In this document: positions 43,812 to 54,111 of the stretch, in pieces
Numbering within the stretch: position 1 is the stretch's first letter
How the letters are laid out: the number at the start of each line of letters is the position of its first letter
Source of the DNA: an uncultured Campylobacter sp.
GTDB lineage: Bacteria; Campylobacterota; Campylobacteria; Campylobacterales; Campylobacteraceae
Reading direction: 5' to 3'
Assembly (NCBI GenBank): GCA_947090385.1
Contig: CAMUNZ010000002.1
Span: forward strand, 1-59,537
DNA length: 59,537 nt
Position numbers and translations under genes: made by a program
The notes under the pieces: generated by a model
Told to the model about the DNA's origin: nothing
Database searches by the model: none
The model's input: the letters and a program-made list of their open reading frames with translations, nothing else

Positions 43812-44383
43812 TCTTTTGTTAGTAAATTTATTATCGTTTTTGGCAAAATTTCGTGTTCGATTTTGTGAATTTTTGCTTCCCATTCTTCGAAATTTCGCCC
43901 ATTTCTATCAAATGTTTTTTGTGCTATAATTTTTCCACCATCAAGTTCATCGCTAACAAAATGCACGCTAACACCACCAACTTGCATGTCGCTTTGAAAA
44001 CTCTCTTTTATTGCGTTAGCACCTTTAAAAAGTGGCAAAATGCTAGGATGTAAATTTATAGCTTTTATATTTTTAGTAAAAACTTCGGTTAAAATTCTCA
44101 TAAATCCAGCCAAAACTACTAAATCTATATTTTGCGATTTTATAAGATTGACTAATTTTTGATCGAATTCTTTTCTAGTTGCGAAATTTTTATGATCTAT
44201 TAAAGTCGTTTTAAGCCCGAATTTCTGGGCTTTTTTTATACCTTTTGCGTTTTTGTTATTGCAAATCAACAAAGCAACTTTTATAGTTGTATCGCCAAAA
44301 GTTTTATTATGGATTTTTTTTAAAATTGCCTCCAAATTCGTCCCGTTACCGCTAAAAAGCACAGCAATTTTTTTTATAGACAT
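43766..44383 (-). CDS. purN: Phosphoribosylglycinamide formyltransferase (PurN)
   Basis: Transfers a formyl group from 10-formyl-tetrahydrofolate to GAR in purine synthesis. It is 205 residues. The GAR transformylase signatures are FSGNGTNLEAI (about 9-19), VLAGFMRIL and INLHPSILPLFKG (about 108-120) with the conserved His/Asn, plus VSVHFVSDELDGGKII, where the catalytic Asp is located. It is last of the minus-strand chain starting at coaE. Its end overlaps the convergent lipoprotein gene by 46 bases. Confidence 0.95.
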   Translation of the reverse strand: MSIKKIAVLFSGNGTNLEAILKKIHNKTFGDTTIKVALLICNNKNAKGIKKAQKFGLKTTLIDHKNFATRKEFDQKLVNLIKSQNIDLVVLAGFMRILTEVFTKNIKAINLHPSILPLFKGANAIKESFQSDMQVGGVSVHFVSDELDGGKIIAQKTFDRNGRNFEEWEAKIHKIEHEILPKTIINLLTKDYLNFPENFKVVSQE

Positions 44384-45744
44384 TTTATCTCCTTGATCAA
44401 ATCCAAGGCATCCAAACTATAGCTGTTTTTTATTTTTTTTGATGCTAATGCGTGAGTTAAAACTGCGTTAGTTGCGCAATCAAGCGGTGAGTAATTTTGC
44501 GCTAAAAATCCTCCTATAAGTCCGGCTAAAATATCGCCACTTCCGGCTTTTGCTAAAGCATTACTTCCCAAATCGCAAACAAAATTAACGCCATTTTTAC
44601 TAATAATCGTGTTAGCGCCTTTTAAAACCAAAATTGCATTTTTGTATTTTTTACTAAATAAATTTGCAAACTCAAATCTATTTGTTTGAATTTCATCTAC
44701 GCTAAAATCGCCAAAATTTAGATTTTGCAAAAGAGTTTTAAACTCTTTTGGATGCGGAGTTAATATCAAATTTTCACATTTTGTAAGCAAAATTTCTAAG
44801 TTTTTATCTTTTAACAAATCAGCATCGATAACGCATTTTTTATCACAAATTTCGTCAAAATTTATTTTAAAATTTCCAAAACCAGATCCGGCAACGATAA
44901 CTTTAGCTTGTAAAAAACTCTCTTTTTTCATCAAAAAAGGTGGCAAAATCATATCCTTTTTGCTAACCAAACTAACAAGTCCAGATCCGATAGCCATAGC
45001 CGAAATTCCAGCTAAAATCGCAGCCGTTTCCATATCTCCGACCAGCACAAAAGTATGGCCAAAATCACCTTTATTTGTGTTTTGTTTTTTTCTAAAAGGC
45101 AGTTTTAAATCAGATTTTTCAAGCAAAAAATTTTCGTTTAAATTGTGTGTGTAAGAATTCTCATAAATTCCTAAATTTGCAACTTTTATTTTGCCAACAA
45201 AATCTTTTAAAAAATCCTCAAAAAGCCTATTTTTCAAAGCTCCCATAGTTATAGTAAAATCAGCTTTAAATGAAATTTTACTATCGCTTGTAGGAAAATC
45301 AACAGCGATTTTTAAACCTTTTTTGTCATTTACAATTTGCAAAATAGAAGAAATTTTACTATCCAAAACGCCTTTAAATCCGCTTCCAAAAATTCCATCG
45401 ACAAAACATTTATAATCAAAATTTTGTGGCAAATTTTGTGTAAATTCCACGCCAACTTTTTGAGCTATTTTTTTTTGAAAAATTAACATATCGTTTTGTT
45501 TTGTTAGTAATTCTAAAACTTCGCATTTAAAATCACCTTGCAATTTTCTAGCAACACAAATCGCGTCAGCTGCGTTATTTCCACCACCTATTAAAAACAG
45601 AATTTTGCTATTTTTTTTTAGATTTTTTCTAATTACTTTTTCTACACAAAAAGCCGCATTTTCCATCAAAATTTCAGATGAAATTCCAAAATTTTCAATA
45701 GCTTTTTTATCAAATTCATCAACATTTTTAAAAATTTTTTTCAT
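44374..45744 (-). CDS. nnr: Bifunctional NAD(P)HX epimerase/dehydratase
   Basis: Repairs damaged hydrated NADH/NADPH. The N-terminal YjeF epimerase domain (about 1-200; IGGGNNAADAICVAR) is followed by an ATP/ADP-dependent dehydratase domain of ribokinase fold ending in AGSGDILAGLIGGF (about 418-431), and together they make about 456 residues. The ATG at 45744 overlaps the comM stop (ATGA); a TTG at 45750 opens the same frame but is less likely. It overlaps purN by ten bases. Confidence 0.92.
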   Translation of the reverse strand: MKKIFKNVDEFDKKAIENFGISSEILMENAAFCVEKVIRKNLKKNSKILFLIGGGNNAADAICVARKLQGDFKCEVLELLTKQNDMLIFQKKIAQKVGVEFTQNLPQNFDYKCFVDGIFGSGFKGVLDSKISSILQIVNDKKGLKIAVDFPTSDSKISFKADFTITMGALKNRLFEDFLKDFVGKIKVANLGIYENSYTHNLNENFLLEKSDLKLPFRKKQNTNKGDFGHTFVLVGDMETAAILAGISAMAIGSGLVSLVSKKDMILPPFLMKKESFLQAKVIVAGSGFGNFKINFDEICDKKCVIDADLLKDKNLEILLTKCENLILTPHPKEFKTLLQNLNFGDFSVDEIQTNRFEFANLFSKKYKNAILVLKGANTIISKNGVNFVCDLGSNALAKAGSGDILAGLIGGFLAQNYSPLDCATNAVLTHALASKKIKNSYSLDALDLIKEIKCL

Positions 45745-47261
45745 TCGCAAATCCTCATTTTATAGCTTAAACTTTCTAATAAATCGGCTTTTTGTATATC
45801 TTTGTGTCCTGCTAAATCCGCAATCGTCCTAGATACTTTTAGGACTTTATTTATGCCTCTTTGACTTAAATTAAATCTAAAAATCGCAAAATTTAAAATA
45901 TCTTTGCATTCTTGATTTAAAATGCAAAATTTTTTAATATCTTTATCGTTTAATTTGCCATTAAAATCACTTTGATTTCGCATAATTTGCGCTTTAAAAG
46001 CGATTAAAACTTTTTGATAAAGCTCTTTGCTATTTGTAGTTGGGATGTCATTTGCGTTTATTTCATCCATCGCAACATAAATGTCAATTCTATCCATAAT
46101 CGGTCCAGAAATAGAACTTTTATAACGTTTAATCTCGTTTTGCGTGCATAAACAATTGCTGTTTTTGTTAAAAAGTTTTCCGCAAGGACAAGGATTTAAA
46201 GTAGCCACGAAAAGAAATTTTGTTTCGTATTCTGTTTTAGAATTTACTCGAGAAACTAAAATTTTATTATCTTCTAAAGGCTCTCTTAAACTTTCTAAAA
46301 TATTTTTTTGAAAATGTGGCAATTCATCAAAAAAAAGCTCTCCTCCGTTTGCAAGTGCGACTTCGCCAATTTTTGCCGATTTTGTCCCGCCACCAAAAAT
46401 AGAACTTCTAGTGCTCGAATGATGCGGATTTCTAAAAGGTCTTAAAGCGCTAAAATCATTTTCATCACAATTTAAAGATTGATAAGCACAAATTTTTAAA
46501 ATTTCGTTTAAACTAAGAGGCGGCAAAATATAACGAATTCTTTTTGCGCACATACTTTTACCGCTTCCTGGACTTCCTTCAAACATTATATTATGCATTC
46601 CAGCTGCAGCAACTAAACTCGCACGAATTGCTCTTTTTTGTCCTTTTACATCAGAAAAATCAAGCTCGAAATTTTCATTTTTGACAAAAATCTTGCCTTG
46701 CAATTTTAGTGGATTTTCAAAAAGTGGATGGGTTTTTTCGATTTTTTTTGAATTTGCAAAATTTTCATCAATAAAAAAAGTAAAAGCTTCTTCTAAATTC
46801 GACACAGCAAAAATCTCCAAATTTGGTATCATAGAAGCTTTTTGCGCGATTTGTTTTGGAACTAAAACTTTTATTTTTTTATTTTCATTTGTAGTTGATA
46901 AAAAAAGCAAAATACTAAAAAGTTCAGCCGTGCTTTTTACTTGCCCGTCAAGCCCAAGCTCCCCAAAAACAAATATTTCTTCGAAATTTTCTTTTTGAAG
47001 TATAATTAGCAAAGCAATGGCTAAATCAAAATGACTTCCCTTTTTTGGTAAATTTGACGGACTTAAATTTATGACTATTTTTTGTGCTGGAAATTTAAAA
47101 TTTAACCCTAATAAAGAGGCTTTTACGCGAGATACACTTTCTTTTATAGTAACATCTGCTAAACCTACGATTTCAAATCCAGGAAGTGCTCTTAAAAATG
47201 TCGATTCTATCTTTACTACGTAAAATTTATCGTTAAAAGTAGCACATTTTAGAGACTTCAT
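45741..47261 (-). CDS. comM: YifB/ComM-family Mg-chelatase-like AAA+ ATPase
   Basis: A 506-residue AAA+ ATPase of the YifB/ComM family. ComM is a hexameric branch-migration helicase that promotes integration of DNA in natural transformation. It has the N-terminal Lon-substrate-like domain, a Walker A GSPGSGKSMCAK (about 220-231), a Walker B within ELFFDELPHF (about 293-302), and a C-terminal Mg_chelatase_C domain (about 415-506). It overlaps nnr and def by four bases each. Competence is plausible for a Campylobacter. Confidence 0.92.
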   Translation of the reverse strand: MKSLKCATFNDKFYVVKIESTFLRALPGFEIVGLADVTIKESVSRVKASLLGLNFKFPAQKIVINLSPSNLPKKGSHFDLAIALLIILQKENFEEIFVFGELGLDGQVKSTAELFSILLFLSTTNENKKIKVLVPKQIAQKASMIPNLEIFAVSNLEEAFTFFIDENFANSKKIEKTHPLFENPLKLQGKIFVKNENFELDFSDVKGQKRAIRASLVAAAGMHNIMFEGSPGSGKSMCAKRIRYILPPLSLNEILKICAYQSLNCDENDFSALRPFRNPHHSSTRSSIFGGGTKSAKIGEVALANGGELFFDELPHFQKNILESLREPLEDNKILVSRVNSKTEYETKFLFVATLNPCPCGKLFNKNSNCLCTQNEIKRYKSSISGPIMDRIDIYVAMDEINANDIPTTNSKELYQKVLIAFKAQIMRNQSDFNGKLNDKDIKKFCILNQECKDILNFAIFRFNLSQRGINKVLKVSRTIADLAGHKDIQKADLLESLSYKMRICE

Positions 47262-47785
47262 TTTTTATCAATTTTTTGCCGTTTTAAGATATCTTTAAAC
47301 TCTTTGTCAAATTTTTTACGTTTTTGATAACCGATTTTTTCTATAAAAAGGTGTCCATCTAAATGATCTATTTCATGCTGTATGCAAACTGCTAAAAGCT
47401 CATTTGCTTCAATTTCTTTAATTAAACCAAAACGATCTTGAAATTTTAATTTAACATGATTTGCTCTTTTTACATTTTCATAAAATCCAGGCACAGATAA
47501 ACAACCTTCTTGCCACAAAATTTCACCATCTTTTTGGATAATTTGAGGATTTATGATCTCTAAAAGTTCATTTTTATCTTGCAAACCATCTTCGTTTAAA
47601 AGATTAATCACGATAGCGCGAATCGGGCTTCCAACTTGTATAGCAGCAAGTCCAATTCCGTGTTTATAAATCATAGTTTCATACATATCGTCTAAAAATT
47701 TATACAAATTTTCATCAAAATTTTCAACCTCTTTGGATCTTACAAAAAGCTTTTTATTTGGATATGTTAAAACTTCTAAAATCAT
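47258..47785 (-). CDS. def: Peptide deformylase
   Basis: Removes the formyl group from nascent proteins. It is 175 residues, with all three metal-site motifs: [10 protein letters not shown] (about 43-52), EGCLSVPG (about 93-100) with the cysteine ligand, and QHEIDHLDG (about 134-142) with the HExxH pair. It overlaps clpP and comM by four bases each. Confidence 0.97.
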   Translation of the reverse strand: MILEVLTYPNKKLFVRSKEVENFDENLYKFLDDMYETMIYKHGIGLAAIQVGSPIRAIVINLLNEDGLQDKNELLEIINPQIIQKDGEILWQEGCLSVPGFYENVKRANHVKLKFQDRFGLIKEIEANELLAVCIQHEIDHLDGHLFIEKIGYQKRKKFDKEFKDILKRQKIDKK

Positions 47786-48369
47786 TCTTTAAAGCTCTTT
47801 TCTAAAACTTTATCGATTAAGCCATATTCCATAGCCTCTTTTGCACTCATGAAAAAATCTCTATCGGTATCTTTTTCGATTTTATTTAGTTTTTGATCAC
47901 AATTTTTTGCCAAAATTTCGTTCAAAATTCTTTTTAATCTTAAAATCTCTTTTGCTTGAATTTCAATTTCTGTGGCTTGTCCTTGTGCTCCGCCAAGTGG
48001 CTGATGTATCATGATTCTAGAATTTGGCAATGCAAATCTTTTACCTTTTGTTCCGCAACTTAGCAAAAATGCACCCATTGAAGCAGCCTGACCTATACAA
48101 ATCGTGCAAATATCTGGTTTTATATAATTCATAGTATCATAAATGCTAAATCCGCTTGTGACAACACCACCTGGACTATTTATATAAAGATAAATATCTT
48201 TACTTGGATCTTCTGCTTCTAAAAATAAAAGTTGCGCGACGATCGAACTAGAAACCTCATCGTCAATCGCTCCACTTAACATAATAATCCTATCTTTCAA
48301 AAGCCTAGAATATATATCATAACTTCTTTCAGATCTACTTGTTTTTTCTATCACATAAGGGATATACAT
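47782..48369 (-). CDS. clpP: ATP-dependent Clp protease proteolytic subunit
   Basis: Forms the tetradecameric peptidase chamber used with ClpX/ClpA. It is 195 residues from ATG 48369; a GTG three bases earlier is less likely. The catalytic serine lies in [12 protein letters not shown], histidine in [10 protein letters not shown], and aspartate in DTDRDFFMS. It shares one base with the trigger-factor stop (TGATG), giving the classic tig-clpP pairing, and overlaps def by four bases. Confidence 0.97.
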   Translation of the reverse strand: MYIPYVIEKTSRSERSYDIYSRLLKDRIIMLSGAIDDEVSSSIVAQLLFLEAEDPSKDIYLYINSPGGVVTSGFSIYDTMNYIKPDICTICIGQAASMGAFLLSCGTKGKRFALPNSRIMIHQPLGGAQGQATEIEIQAKEILRLKRILNEILAKNCDQKLNKIEKDTDRDFFMSAKEAMEYGLIDKVLEKSFKE

Positions 48370-49661
48370 CACTCGCCTTTTTTATTTTTTTTAAAAATTT
48401 CTGCAAAAACTTTATCTTCTATCATTGACATTTTTATAGCTGGCAAAAGCCCATTTTTACGATATTCTTCTAGATGTTTTTTTGGATCCATTCCGTATCT
48501 ATAAGCTTCTAAATATATAGTTTGAACCATTTCTTGATCGCTAACAACTATATTTTTAAGTTTTGATATAGCATCAATCATAAATGTCAAAGCGACACTT
48601 TTTTTCGCATCTTCTCTGTAACTTTCTCTTTGTTTAATCAAAGCATCTTTATCTTCTCTGAAACTTTTAATTTGCTCTTGTGAGAAATTTCTCCAATTAT
48701 TTCTAAATTGCACATCAATTTCTTGTTCGATTATATTTTTTGGTAAATCAAATTTATATTTTTCTATCAAAGCATCAGCAAATTTTGGTTTTAATTCTTC
48801 ATCCAACATCTTTTTAAATTTGTCTTCTTTAACTTGCTCTTTAATTCTTTCTTCTAGTTTTTCTTTTGTTGGATTTTCTTCTGCTGGCATCATCTTTTTA
48901 AGCATATCTTCGTCTAAATTTTCACTTATTTTTTTTGCTTGAATTTCTTTTAAATTAACTTTAAAAATAGCATCTTTTCCAGCTAAATTTGGCGCTTGAT
49001 AATCTTTTGGAAAAGTAACTTTTATATCTTTTTCTTCACCGACTTTAAGACCTAACATACCATCTTCAAAACCAGGAATAAACTGTTTTGAACCAATTTC
49101 TAAAACATAATCCTCAGCTTTTCCGCCATCAAAAGCCTTACCATCAACAAAACCTTCAAAATCAAATTTTGCAAAATCGCCACTTTCTAATGTACTTTTT
49201 TTTACTTTTTCAAGCGGTGCAAGAAGTTTTAAAAATTTATCAATTTCTGCTTTTATCTCATCTTTTGTAGCTTTTGGCTCTTCGTAAGTTGGGATTAACT
49301 CTTCAAATCCTTCTAAATTTAACTCGGGTTTAAAAGAAATTTCAATCTCTACATTGCCATCTTCATCGTATTTTTTTATTTGTGGCTCACCAACCATATC
49401 ATCAGGTTTTTTGTTTAAATTTTTTAAACTTTCATCTATCATATCGCGGAAAAATTCTGTCTTAGCTTCATTTTCAAGATCCTTTGCATATCTTTGTTTT
49501 ACAATCGCAACTGGTGCTTTTCCAGGACGAAATCCATCCATTTTTATATTTTTTGCTGTTTTTTTAGCCAACTCATCAACTTTTTTATTTAAGCCATCTT
49601 TTTCGATTTTTCCGCAAATTAACGCATTTGCTTTATCTGTGAAATTTGATTTTACTTCCAT
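48369..49661 (-). CDS. tig: Trigger factor
   Basis: A ribosome-bound chaperone and peptidyl-prolyl isomerase. It is 430 residues. The ribosome-binding loop [16 protein letters not shown] (about 43-58) contains the conserved GFRxGxxP signature, and an FKBP-like domain follows (about 155-245, [19 protein letters not shown]), then a helical C-terminal cage. AAGGAC precedes the start. clpP follows, so chaperoning and proteolysis are co-expressed. Confidence 0.96.
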   Translation of the reverse strand: MEVKSNFTDKANALICGKIEKDGLNKKVDELAKKTAKNIKMDGFRPGKAPVAIVKQRYAKDLENEAKTEFFRDMIDESLKNLNKKPDDMVGEPQIKKYDEDGNVEIEISFKPELNLEGFEELIPTYEEPKATKDEIKAEIDKFLKLLAPLEKVKKSTLESGDFAKFDFEGFVDGKAFDGGKAEDYVLEIGSKQFIPGFEDGMLGLKVGEEKDIKVTFPKDYQAPNLAGKDAIFKVNLKEIQAKKISENLDEDMLKKMMPAEENPTKEKLEERIKEQVKEDKFKKMLDEELKPKFADALIEKYKFDLPKNIIEQEIDVQFRNNWRNFSQEQIKSFREDKDALIKQRESYREDAKKSVALTFMIDAISKLKNIVVSDQEMVQTIYLEAYRYGMDPKKHLEEYRKNGLLPAIKMSMIEDKVFAEIFKKNKKGE

Positions 49662-49721
49662 TTATGTCCTTTTTAAAATCTTTAAAAATAAATTTGTTAA
49701 TTTATCAAATATAAGCTTAAT

Positions 49722-50480
49722 TTAAACGAAAATTTGATTTGTAGTAAAAATTTGTTTTACAATGCCGTTAAAAAAAATCAAATCATCTTTTAAACTAAAA
49801 TTTAGATTTTCGCCGCTTTTTGGAAAAACTTTTACATTGTTTTTATCTTGCAAATTTGAAAGATAAAAACAAGCCGCCATTCCTGTGCCACAAGCCAAAG
49901 TTTCACCTTCTACGCCTCTTTCAAACGTTCTTACATAAATTTCATTATTTTGTAATTTTGCGAAATTTACATTTGCATCATATTTGCGTCTCATTTTTTT
50001 GCAAATTTCAAGATCAAACTCGTCCAAATTTGACACAAAAGTTACCAAATGAAGAACACCAGTATCGATTATTTGCCATTTAAATCCAAGTTCGCTAAAA
50101 TTATCTTTTAAAATTTTTGGTTTTGTAAATTGCACACAAATATCACCAAATTTTTTCGAAATTTTTAAAATTTTTGCTTTAATTAAACCGGCTTTGCTTA
50201 AAAATTTTATATTTTTTTTATGAGAAATTTCATTTTGATAAGCAAACATCACAGCAGCCCTCGATCCATTTCCGCACATTTTTGCCTTGCTTCCGTCAGA
50301 GTTGTAAAAATCCCAAATGAAATCATATTTTTTATCTGGAATTATGGCAATTAATCCATCAGCGCCAATCCCTTCTGTGCGATTACAAAGTCGTTTTGCA
50401 AGTTTTGAAAAATTTGATTTTTTATCAGTTTTAAAAATCAAAAAATCATTTCCACTCGCGCTATATTTTGAAATTTTCAT
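49722..50480 (-). CDS. dapF: Diaminopimelate epimerase
   Basis: Interconverts L,L- and meso-diaminopimelate for lysine and peptidoglycan. It is 252 residues. The two catalytic cysteines are in MCGNGSRAA (about 68-76) and LACGTGMAAC (about 199-208), with the opening YSASGNDFLIF. The start overlaps the coaE stop by four bases (ATGA). It ends 60 bases upstream of the tig start, and the gap may hold a new promoter. Confidence 0.96.
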   Translation of the reverse strand: MKISKYSASGNDFLIFKTDKKSNFSKLAKRLCNRTEGIGADGLIAIIPDKKYDFIWDFYNSDGSKAKMCGNGSRAAVMFAYQNEISHKKNIKFLSKAGLIKAKILKISKKFGDICVQFTKPKILKDNFSELGFKWQIIDTGVLHLVTFVSNLDEFDLEICKKMRRKYDANVNFAKLQNNEIYVRTFERGVEGETLACGTGMAACFYLSNLQDKNNVKVFPKSGENLNFSLKDDLIFFNGIVKQIFTTNQIFV

Positions 50481-51070
50481 TTTTCTACCTTTTTTAGAAA
50501 TTCATCAACTTTTTTTTCTAAATCTTTTAAATTTGTTAAATTTTTTATAACAAAATTTGCCAAATTTAGTTTTTTTTCTATATCGATTTGAGAATTTATA
50601 CGCAAATTTGCATTTTCAAAATCCAACGAATTTCTTGCTTTTAATCTTTGAATTTGCAAATCTTTTGGTGCGTAAATCAGCAAAATTCGTTTAAAATCAT
50701 AATTTTGTTTTTCAAAAAAAAGCGGTATATCGATAAAATAAATTCTGTTTTTTTTCTCTAAATTTTTCGCATTTTCATAAATTTTAAAACGAATTTTTGG
50801 ATGCAAAATTTTTTCTAAAATTTCAAGTTTATTTTTATTTTTAAAAACAAAATCGCCTAAAATTTTGCGTTTTATCTTTTTTGTTTTTAAATCTACAAAA
50901 TTTTCACCAAAATTTTTTAAAATTTCTTTAAAAGAGTTGTCTAAAATTTCATGCGAAATTTCGTCGGCGTCGATTATATCAAAACCACGATTTTTCAGAA
51001 TTTTACAAACTTCGCTTTTGCCAGTTGCAATTCCGCCAGTAATAACAATCGCATTTTTAAATTCGTCCAA
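50477..51070 (-). CDS. coaE: Dephospho-CoA kinase
   Basis: Last step of coenzyme A synthesis. It is 197 residues with the P-loop GGIATGKSEV (about 12-21) and DADEISHEIL (about 34-43) substrate contacts. The start codon is TTG at 51070, since no ATG lies between it and the P-loop. The gene is first in a minus-strand run and divergent from purM, with the promoter region between 51071 and 51146. Confidence 0.92.
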   Translation of the reverse strand: MDEFKNAIVITGGIATGKSEVCKILKNRGFDIIDADEISHEILDNSFKEILKNFGENFVDLKTKKIKRKILGDFVFKNKNKLEILEKILHPKIRFKIYENAKNLEKKNRIYFIDIPLFFEKQNYDFKRILLIYAPKDLQIQRLKARNSLDFENANLRINSQIDIEKKLNLANFVIKNLTNLKDLEKKVDEFLKKVEK

Positions 51071-51146
51071 ATTTCACTCTTTTAGTTTTTATTACAATTT
51101 TATCAAATCTAAATTAAAATGTTATAACTAAATTTAAGGATTTCAA

Positions 51147-52133
51147 ATGATAAGCTACAAAGACGCGGGAGTTGATATAGACGCTGGAAATAGTTTTGTA
51201 GAGGTAATAAAACCCTTTATAAAAAATACAAAAACTCCGTTAGTTTTGGGTGGAATTGGAAGTTTTAGCGGTGCCGTTTCTTTGCCTTGTGGATATAAAA
51301 AACCAGCCATTTTGGGCGCAACTGATGGAGTTGGAACAAAACTTCGTCTTGCTATAGATGCAGAAATTTATGACGGCGTAGGTATAGATTTGGTTGCAAT
51401 GTGTGTAAATGATCTGATTTGCAATTTTGCAACGCCACTATTTTTTTTGGATTATTACGCATCTTCAAAACTTGAAATTTCAGTCGCGAAAAAAGTAGTA
51501 GAATCGATCGCAAAAGGTTGTAAACAAGCAAATTGCGCATTAATCGGCGGAGAAACTGCAGAAATGCCTTCAATGTATGCAAAAAAAGATTTTGATTTGG
51601 CTGGTTTTGCTGTAGGAATAGCCGAACAAGACGAAATAGATAGAACAAAATTTGTAAAAAATAAAGATATTTTAATCGCGCTTCCTTCGAGCGGATTACA
51701 TTCAAACGGCTTTTCTCTTGCAAGAAAAGTTATAAAAGAACTCGGATTAAAATTTGATGAAAAAATCGATAACAAAACATTGTTACAAACACTTTTAGAA
51801 CCTACAAAAATTTATGTTAGAGATTTTTTCGCAATCAAAGATAAAATAAATGCTTTAGCACATATCACAGGTGGCGGAATAATCGAAAATTTACCACGAG
51901 TTTTTCCTGCAAATTTAGGGGCAAAAATTGAAGAAAAAGCGATAAAAACTCAAGAAATTTTTAAAATAATTGCTAAAAAAGTTGAAACTAGCGAAATGAG
52001 AAGAACTTTTAATTTGGGCGTTGGGATGATTTTATGCGTAGATAAAACAAATGCTGATTTTGTGATGCAAAAAACTGATGGATATGTAATCGGCGAAGTT
52101 TATGAGGGAATTTCTGGCGTAAAATATTACTAA
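51147..52133 (+). CDS. purM: Phosphoribosylformylglycinamidine cyclo-ligase (AIR synthetase)
   Basis: Fifth step of purine biosynthesis. It is 328 residues, showing the family motifs SYKDAGVDIDAGN at the N-terminus, GATDGVGTKLRLA (about 57-69), LIGGETAEMP (about 132-141), GLHSNGFSLAR (about 180-190) and HITGGGIIENLPR (about 238-250). A TATAAC -10 box lies at 51123-51128 and AAGGA just upstream of ATG. A hydrolase gene follows after nine bases. Confidence 0.96.
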   Translation: MISYKDAGVDIDAGNSFVEVIKPFIKNTKTPLVLGGIGSFSGAVSLPCGYKKPAILGATDGVGTKLRLAIDAEIYDGVGIDLVAMCVNDLICNFATPLFFLDYYASSKLEISVAKKVVESIAKGCKQANCALIGGETAEMPSMYAKKDFDLAGFAVGIAEQDEIDRTKFVKNKDILIALPSSGLHSNGFSLARKVIKELGLKFDEKIDNKTLLQTLLEPTKIYVRDFFAIKDKINALAHITGGGIIENLPRVFPANLGAKIEEKAIKTQEIFKIIAKKVETSEMRRTFNLGVGMILCVDKTNADFVMQKTDGYVIGEVYEGISGVKYY

Positions 52134-52142
52134 GGATAAATT

Positions 52143-52736
52143 TTGGATTATTTAAAAAAGAGTTTTGGATTTTGCGCGACGAATTGTTATATCGTAAAAA
52201 CTTCTTTTGGAGAGTTGATAATCGATCCAGGAGAAAAATCTTCTTCTTGGGTAAAACAAAACTGCCAAAATCCACTTGCGATTTTAAATACTCATGGGCA
52301 TTTCGATCATGTTTTTGATGATTTTGTTTTGCAAAAAGATTTAAAAATTCCGATTTATATAAATGATTTTGATGCTTTTTTATTGCAAAATGATCCATTT
52401 TATATTTTAACAAATTTTTGCAAAGCAGATTTTTTGATAAAACCAAACGAAACTATAAAAATCGCTAATTTAGATATAAAATTTCACCATTTTGCCGGAC
52501 ATACCCCAGGAAGTTCTATGATAGAAATAGAAAATTTGCTTTTTTCTGGAGATTTTTTATTTAAAGATAATATAGGGCGATGCGATTTTGAGTTTTCAAA
52601 CCCAAAAGATATGCTAGAAAGTTTAAAAAAAATAAAAACTTGGACAAAAGATTTTGAACTTTTACCAGGACATGGTGAAAATTCTACATTGCAAAAAGAG
52701 ATTAAAAATTTAGATTTTTGGATGAAAAATTTTTAA
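52143..52736 (+). CDS. Metallo-beta-lactamase-fold hydrolase, glyoxalase II-like
   Basis: A 197-residue cytoplasmic metallohydrolase with the metal motif THGHFDH (about 51-57), the second histidine in FAGHTPGSSM (about 120-129), the bridging FSGDFLF aspartate, and the final histidine in LPGHGE. It looks like a glyoxalase II or YcbL-type thioesterase. The start is TTG at 52143, the only start between an in-frame stop (52137) and the domain; AAGGA (52132-52136) precedes it. It is probably co-transcribed with purM. Confidence 0.85.
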   Translation: MDYLKKSFGFCATNCYIVKTSFGELIIDPGEKSSSWVKQNCQNPLAILNTHGHFDHVFDDFVLQKDLKIPIYINDFDAFLLQNDPFYILTNFCKADFLIKPNETIKIANLDIKFHHFAGHTPGSSMIEIENLLFSGDFLFKDNIGRCDFEFSNPKDMLESLKKIKTWTKDFELLPGHGENSTLQKEIKNLDFWMKNF

Positions 52737-53350
52737 TCAGTTTTTAAATTCCAAAATTTTTCTCTTAATTTTTCCATCTCGCAAGCAAAATCATATCCTA
52801 AATCGCAAGATTTTTTATAAAAATCCAAAATAGTTAAAAACTCTACTTTTGTATTTGCACCAAATTTTTTAAGCCCTGCGCCGACCAAAAAACAAGCTTT
52901 TGCATTATTTTTCTCGCATAAAGTATAAGCAACTTCTATAGCCTTTAAAAGTTCAATAACTTTATGCGAATAAAAAATCAAATTTTCAGATTTTATATAA
53001 CAAAATTCTTCTTTTCCAGAAGATATATTTTTGCAATTTTCTACAAAATTTGTATTTAAATTTTGTAGAAATTCATTGTCAAGATTTTGTTTTTTTGTAG
53101 AAAAATCAATGTCTTCTATAATATCTTTATCTAAATAAAAAACTTGATTTGTCTTTAAATTGCCCATTTTATCCGATATTTGATTTATTTTTTTAGCAAA
53201 ATTTTCATCATTTTTCGAATAAAAAGAGCTTATGTTTGAAATTATCTTATATTTGCAAATTTTATCTTCGCAAGATGACAATGCATTTTTATAATCATCC
53301 AAATAATTTGCAAAAATAATAAAAGGCAAAAATAATAAAAATATTTTCAT
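52733..53350 (-). CDS. Secreted hypothetical protein with Sel1-like C-terminal segment
   Basis: A 205-residue protein with an N-terminal signal peptide (IFLLFLPFIIFANY) and eight cysteines in the mature part. The C-terminal part (CFLVGAGLKKFG and YKKSCDLGYDFACEMEK) resembles the Sel1/Hcp repeats of the protein at 24565-25275. I do not recognise the family as a whole. It is on the minus strand just after map and two bases from it, so it probably ends the ribosomal operon transcript. A periplasmic or secreted location is likely. Confidence 0.6.
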   Translation of the reverse strand: MKIFLLFLPFIIFANYLDDYKNALSSCEDKICKYKIISNISSFYSKNDENFAKKINQISDKMGNLKTNQVFYLDKDIIEDIDFSTKKQNLDNEFLQNLNTNFVENCKNISSGKEEFCYIKSENLIFYSHKVIELLKAIEVAYTLCEKNNAKACFLVGAGLKKFGANTKVEFLTILDFYKKSCDLGYDFACEMEKLREKFWNLKTD

Positions 53351-53352
53351 AT

Positions 53353-54111
53353 TTACGCTTTGCTTAAAATTTCTACTTTATTGTTGAAAACAGCCAAACA
53401 ATGCTCATAATGGCTGGTATTTAATCCATCTTTGCTAGTAACAGCCCAATTATCACTAGCAATAACAGGCTCGCCACTTTTTTGACAAATCATAGGCTCT
53501 ATGCAAAAAACCATACCATTTTTTATTTTTGGTCCTTGTTTTGGATTATTTCCTTCTAAATAATTCGGAATTTCTGGCTCTTCGTGCGGACGCTTTCCTA
53601 TACCGTGACCACAAAATCCAAGAAGCGGCACATAACCACGATCTTTTATAAAATTTTCAATTTCATAACAAAGTTCTTTAAAATGCATCCCGACTTTTAT
53701 ATTTTTTATAGCAAAATCTAAAGCATCTTTGCTACAATCTATCAATTTTTGATTTTCATCAGAAATTTGTCCTACACCAAAAGTTCTTGCACTATCACCA
53801 AAATAGCCATTCAATTTTGTTCCGACATCAACGCCAATTATATCACCCTCTTTTAAAATTCTTTCATTTGGAATCCCATGAATTACAACTTCATTTACAG
53901 ATAAACAAGCTGTATTTGGAAAACCATAAAGCCCTTTAAAAGCTGGTTTGGCACCTTTATTTAAAATAAAATCTTCTATTTTTTTGTCTAATTCTATAAG
54001 CGAAATTCCAGGCTTTACAACATGGCTTGCATAATCAAGAGCTTGAGCGACAATTTTATTTGCCGCTCTTAACCCTTCTAAATCTTTTAAATTTTTTAGA
54101 GTAATTGCCAT
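53353..54111 (-). CDS. map: Methionine aminopeptidase
   Basis: Removes initiator methionine. It is 252 residues of type Ia, with the metal ligands in GVDVGTKLNGYFGDSARTF (two aspartates, about 93-111), GHGIGKRPHEEPEIPN (His, about 167-182), and late glutamates in FCIEPM and SHYEHCLAV. It starts immediately after the secY stop, the usual secY-map arrangement. infA, often next, is absent here. Confidence 0.96.
   Translation of the reverse strand: MAITLKNLKDLEGLRAANKIVAQALDYASHVVKPGISLIELDKKIEDFILNKGAKPAFKGLYGFPNTACLSVNEVVIHGIPNERILKEGDIIGVDVGTKLNGYFGDSARTFGVGQISDENQKLIDCSKDALDFAIKNIKVGMHFKELCYEIENFIKDRGYVPLLGFCGHGIGKRPHEEPEIPNYLEGNNPKQGPKIKNGMVFCIEPMICQKSGEPVIASDNWAVTSKDGLNTSHYEHCLAVFNNKVEILSKA

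Noticed and set aside
49754..51146. Plus-strand small frames opposite dapF and coaE
   Set aside because: They are shadows of conserved genes with intact catalytic motifs on the minus strand.
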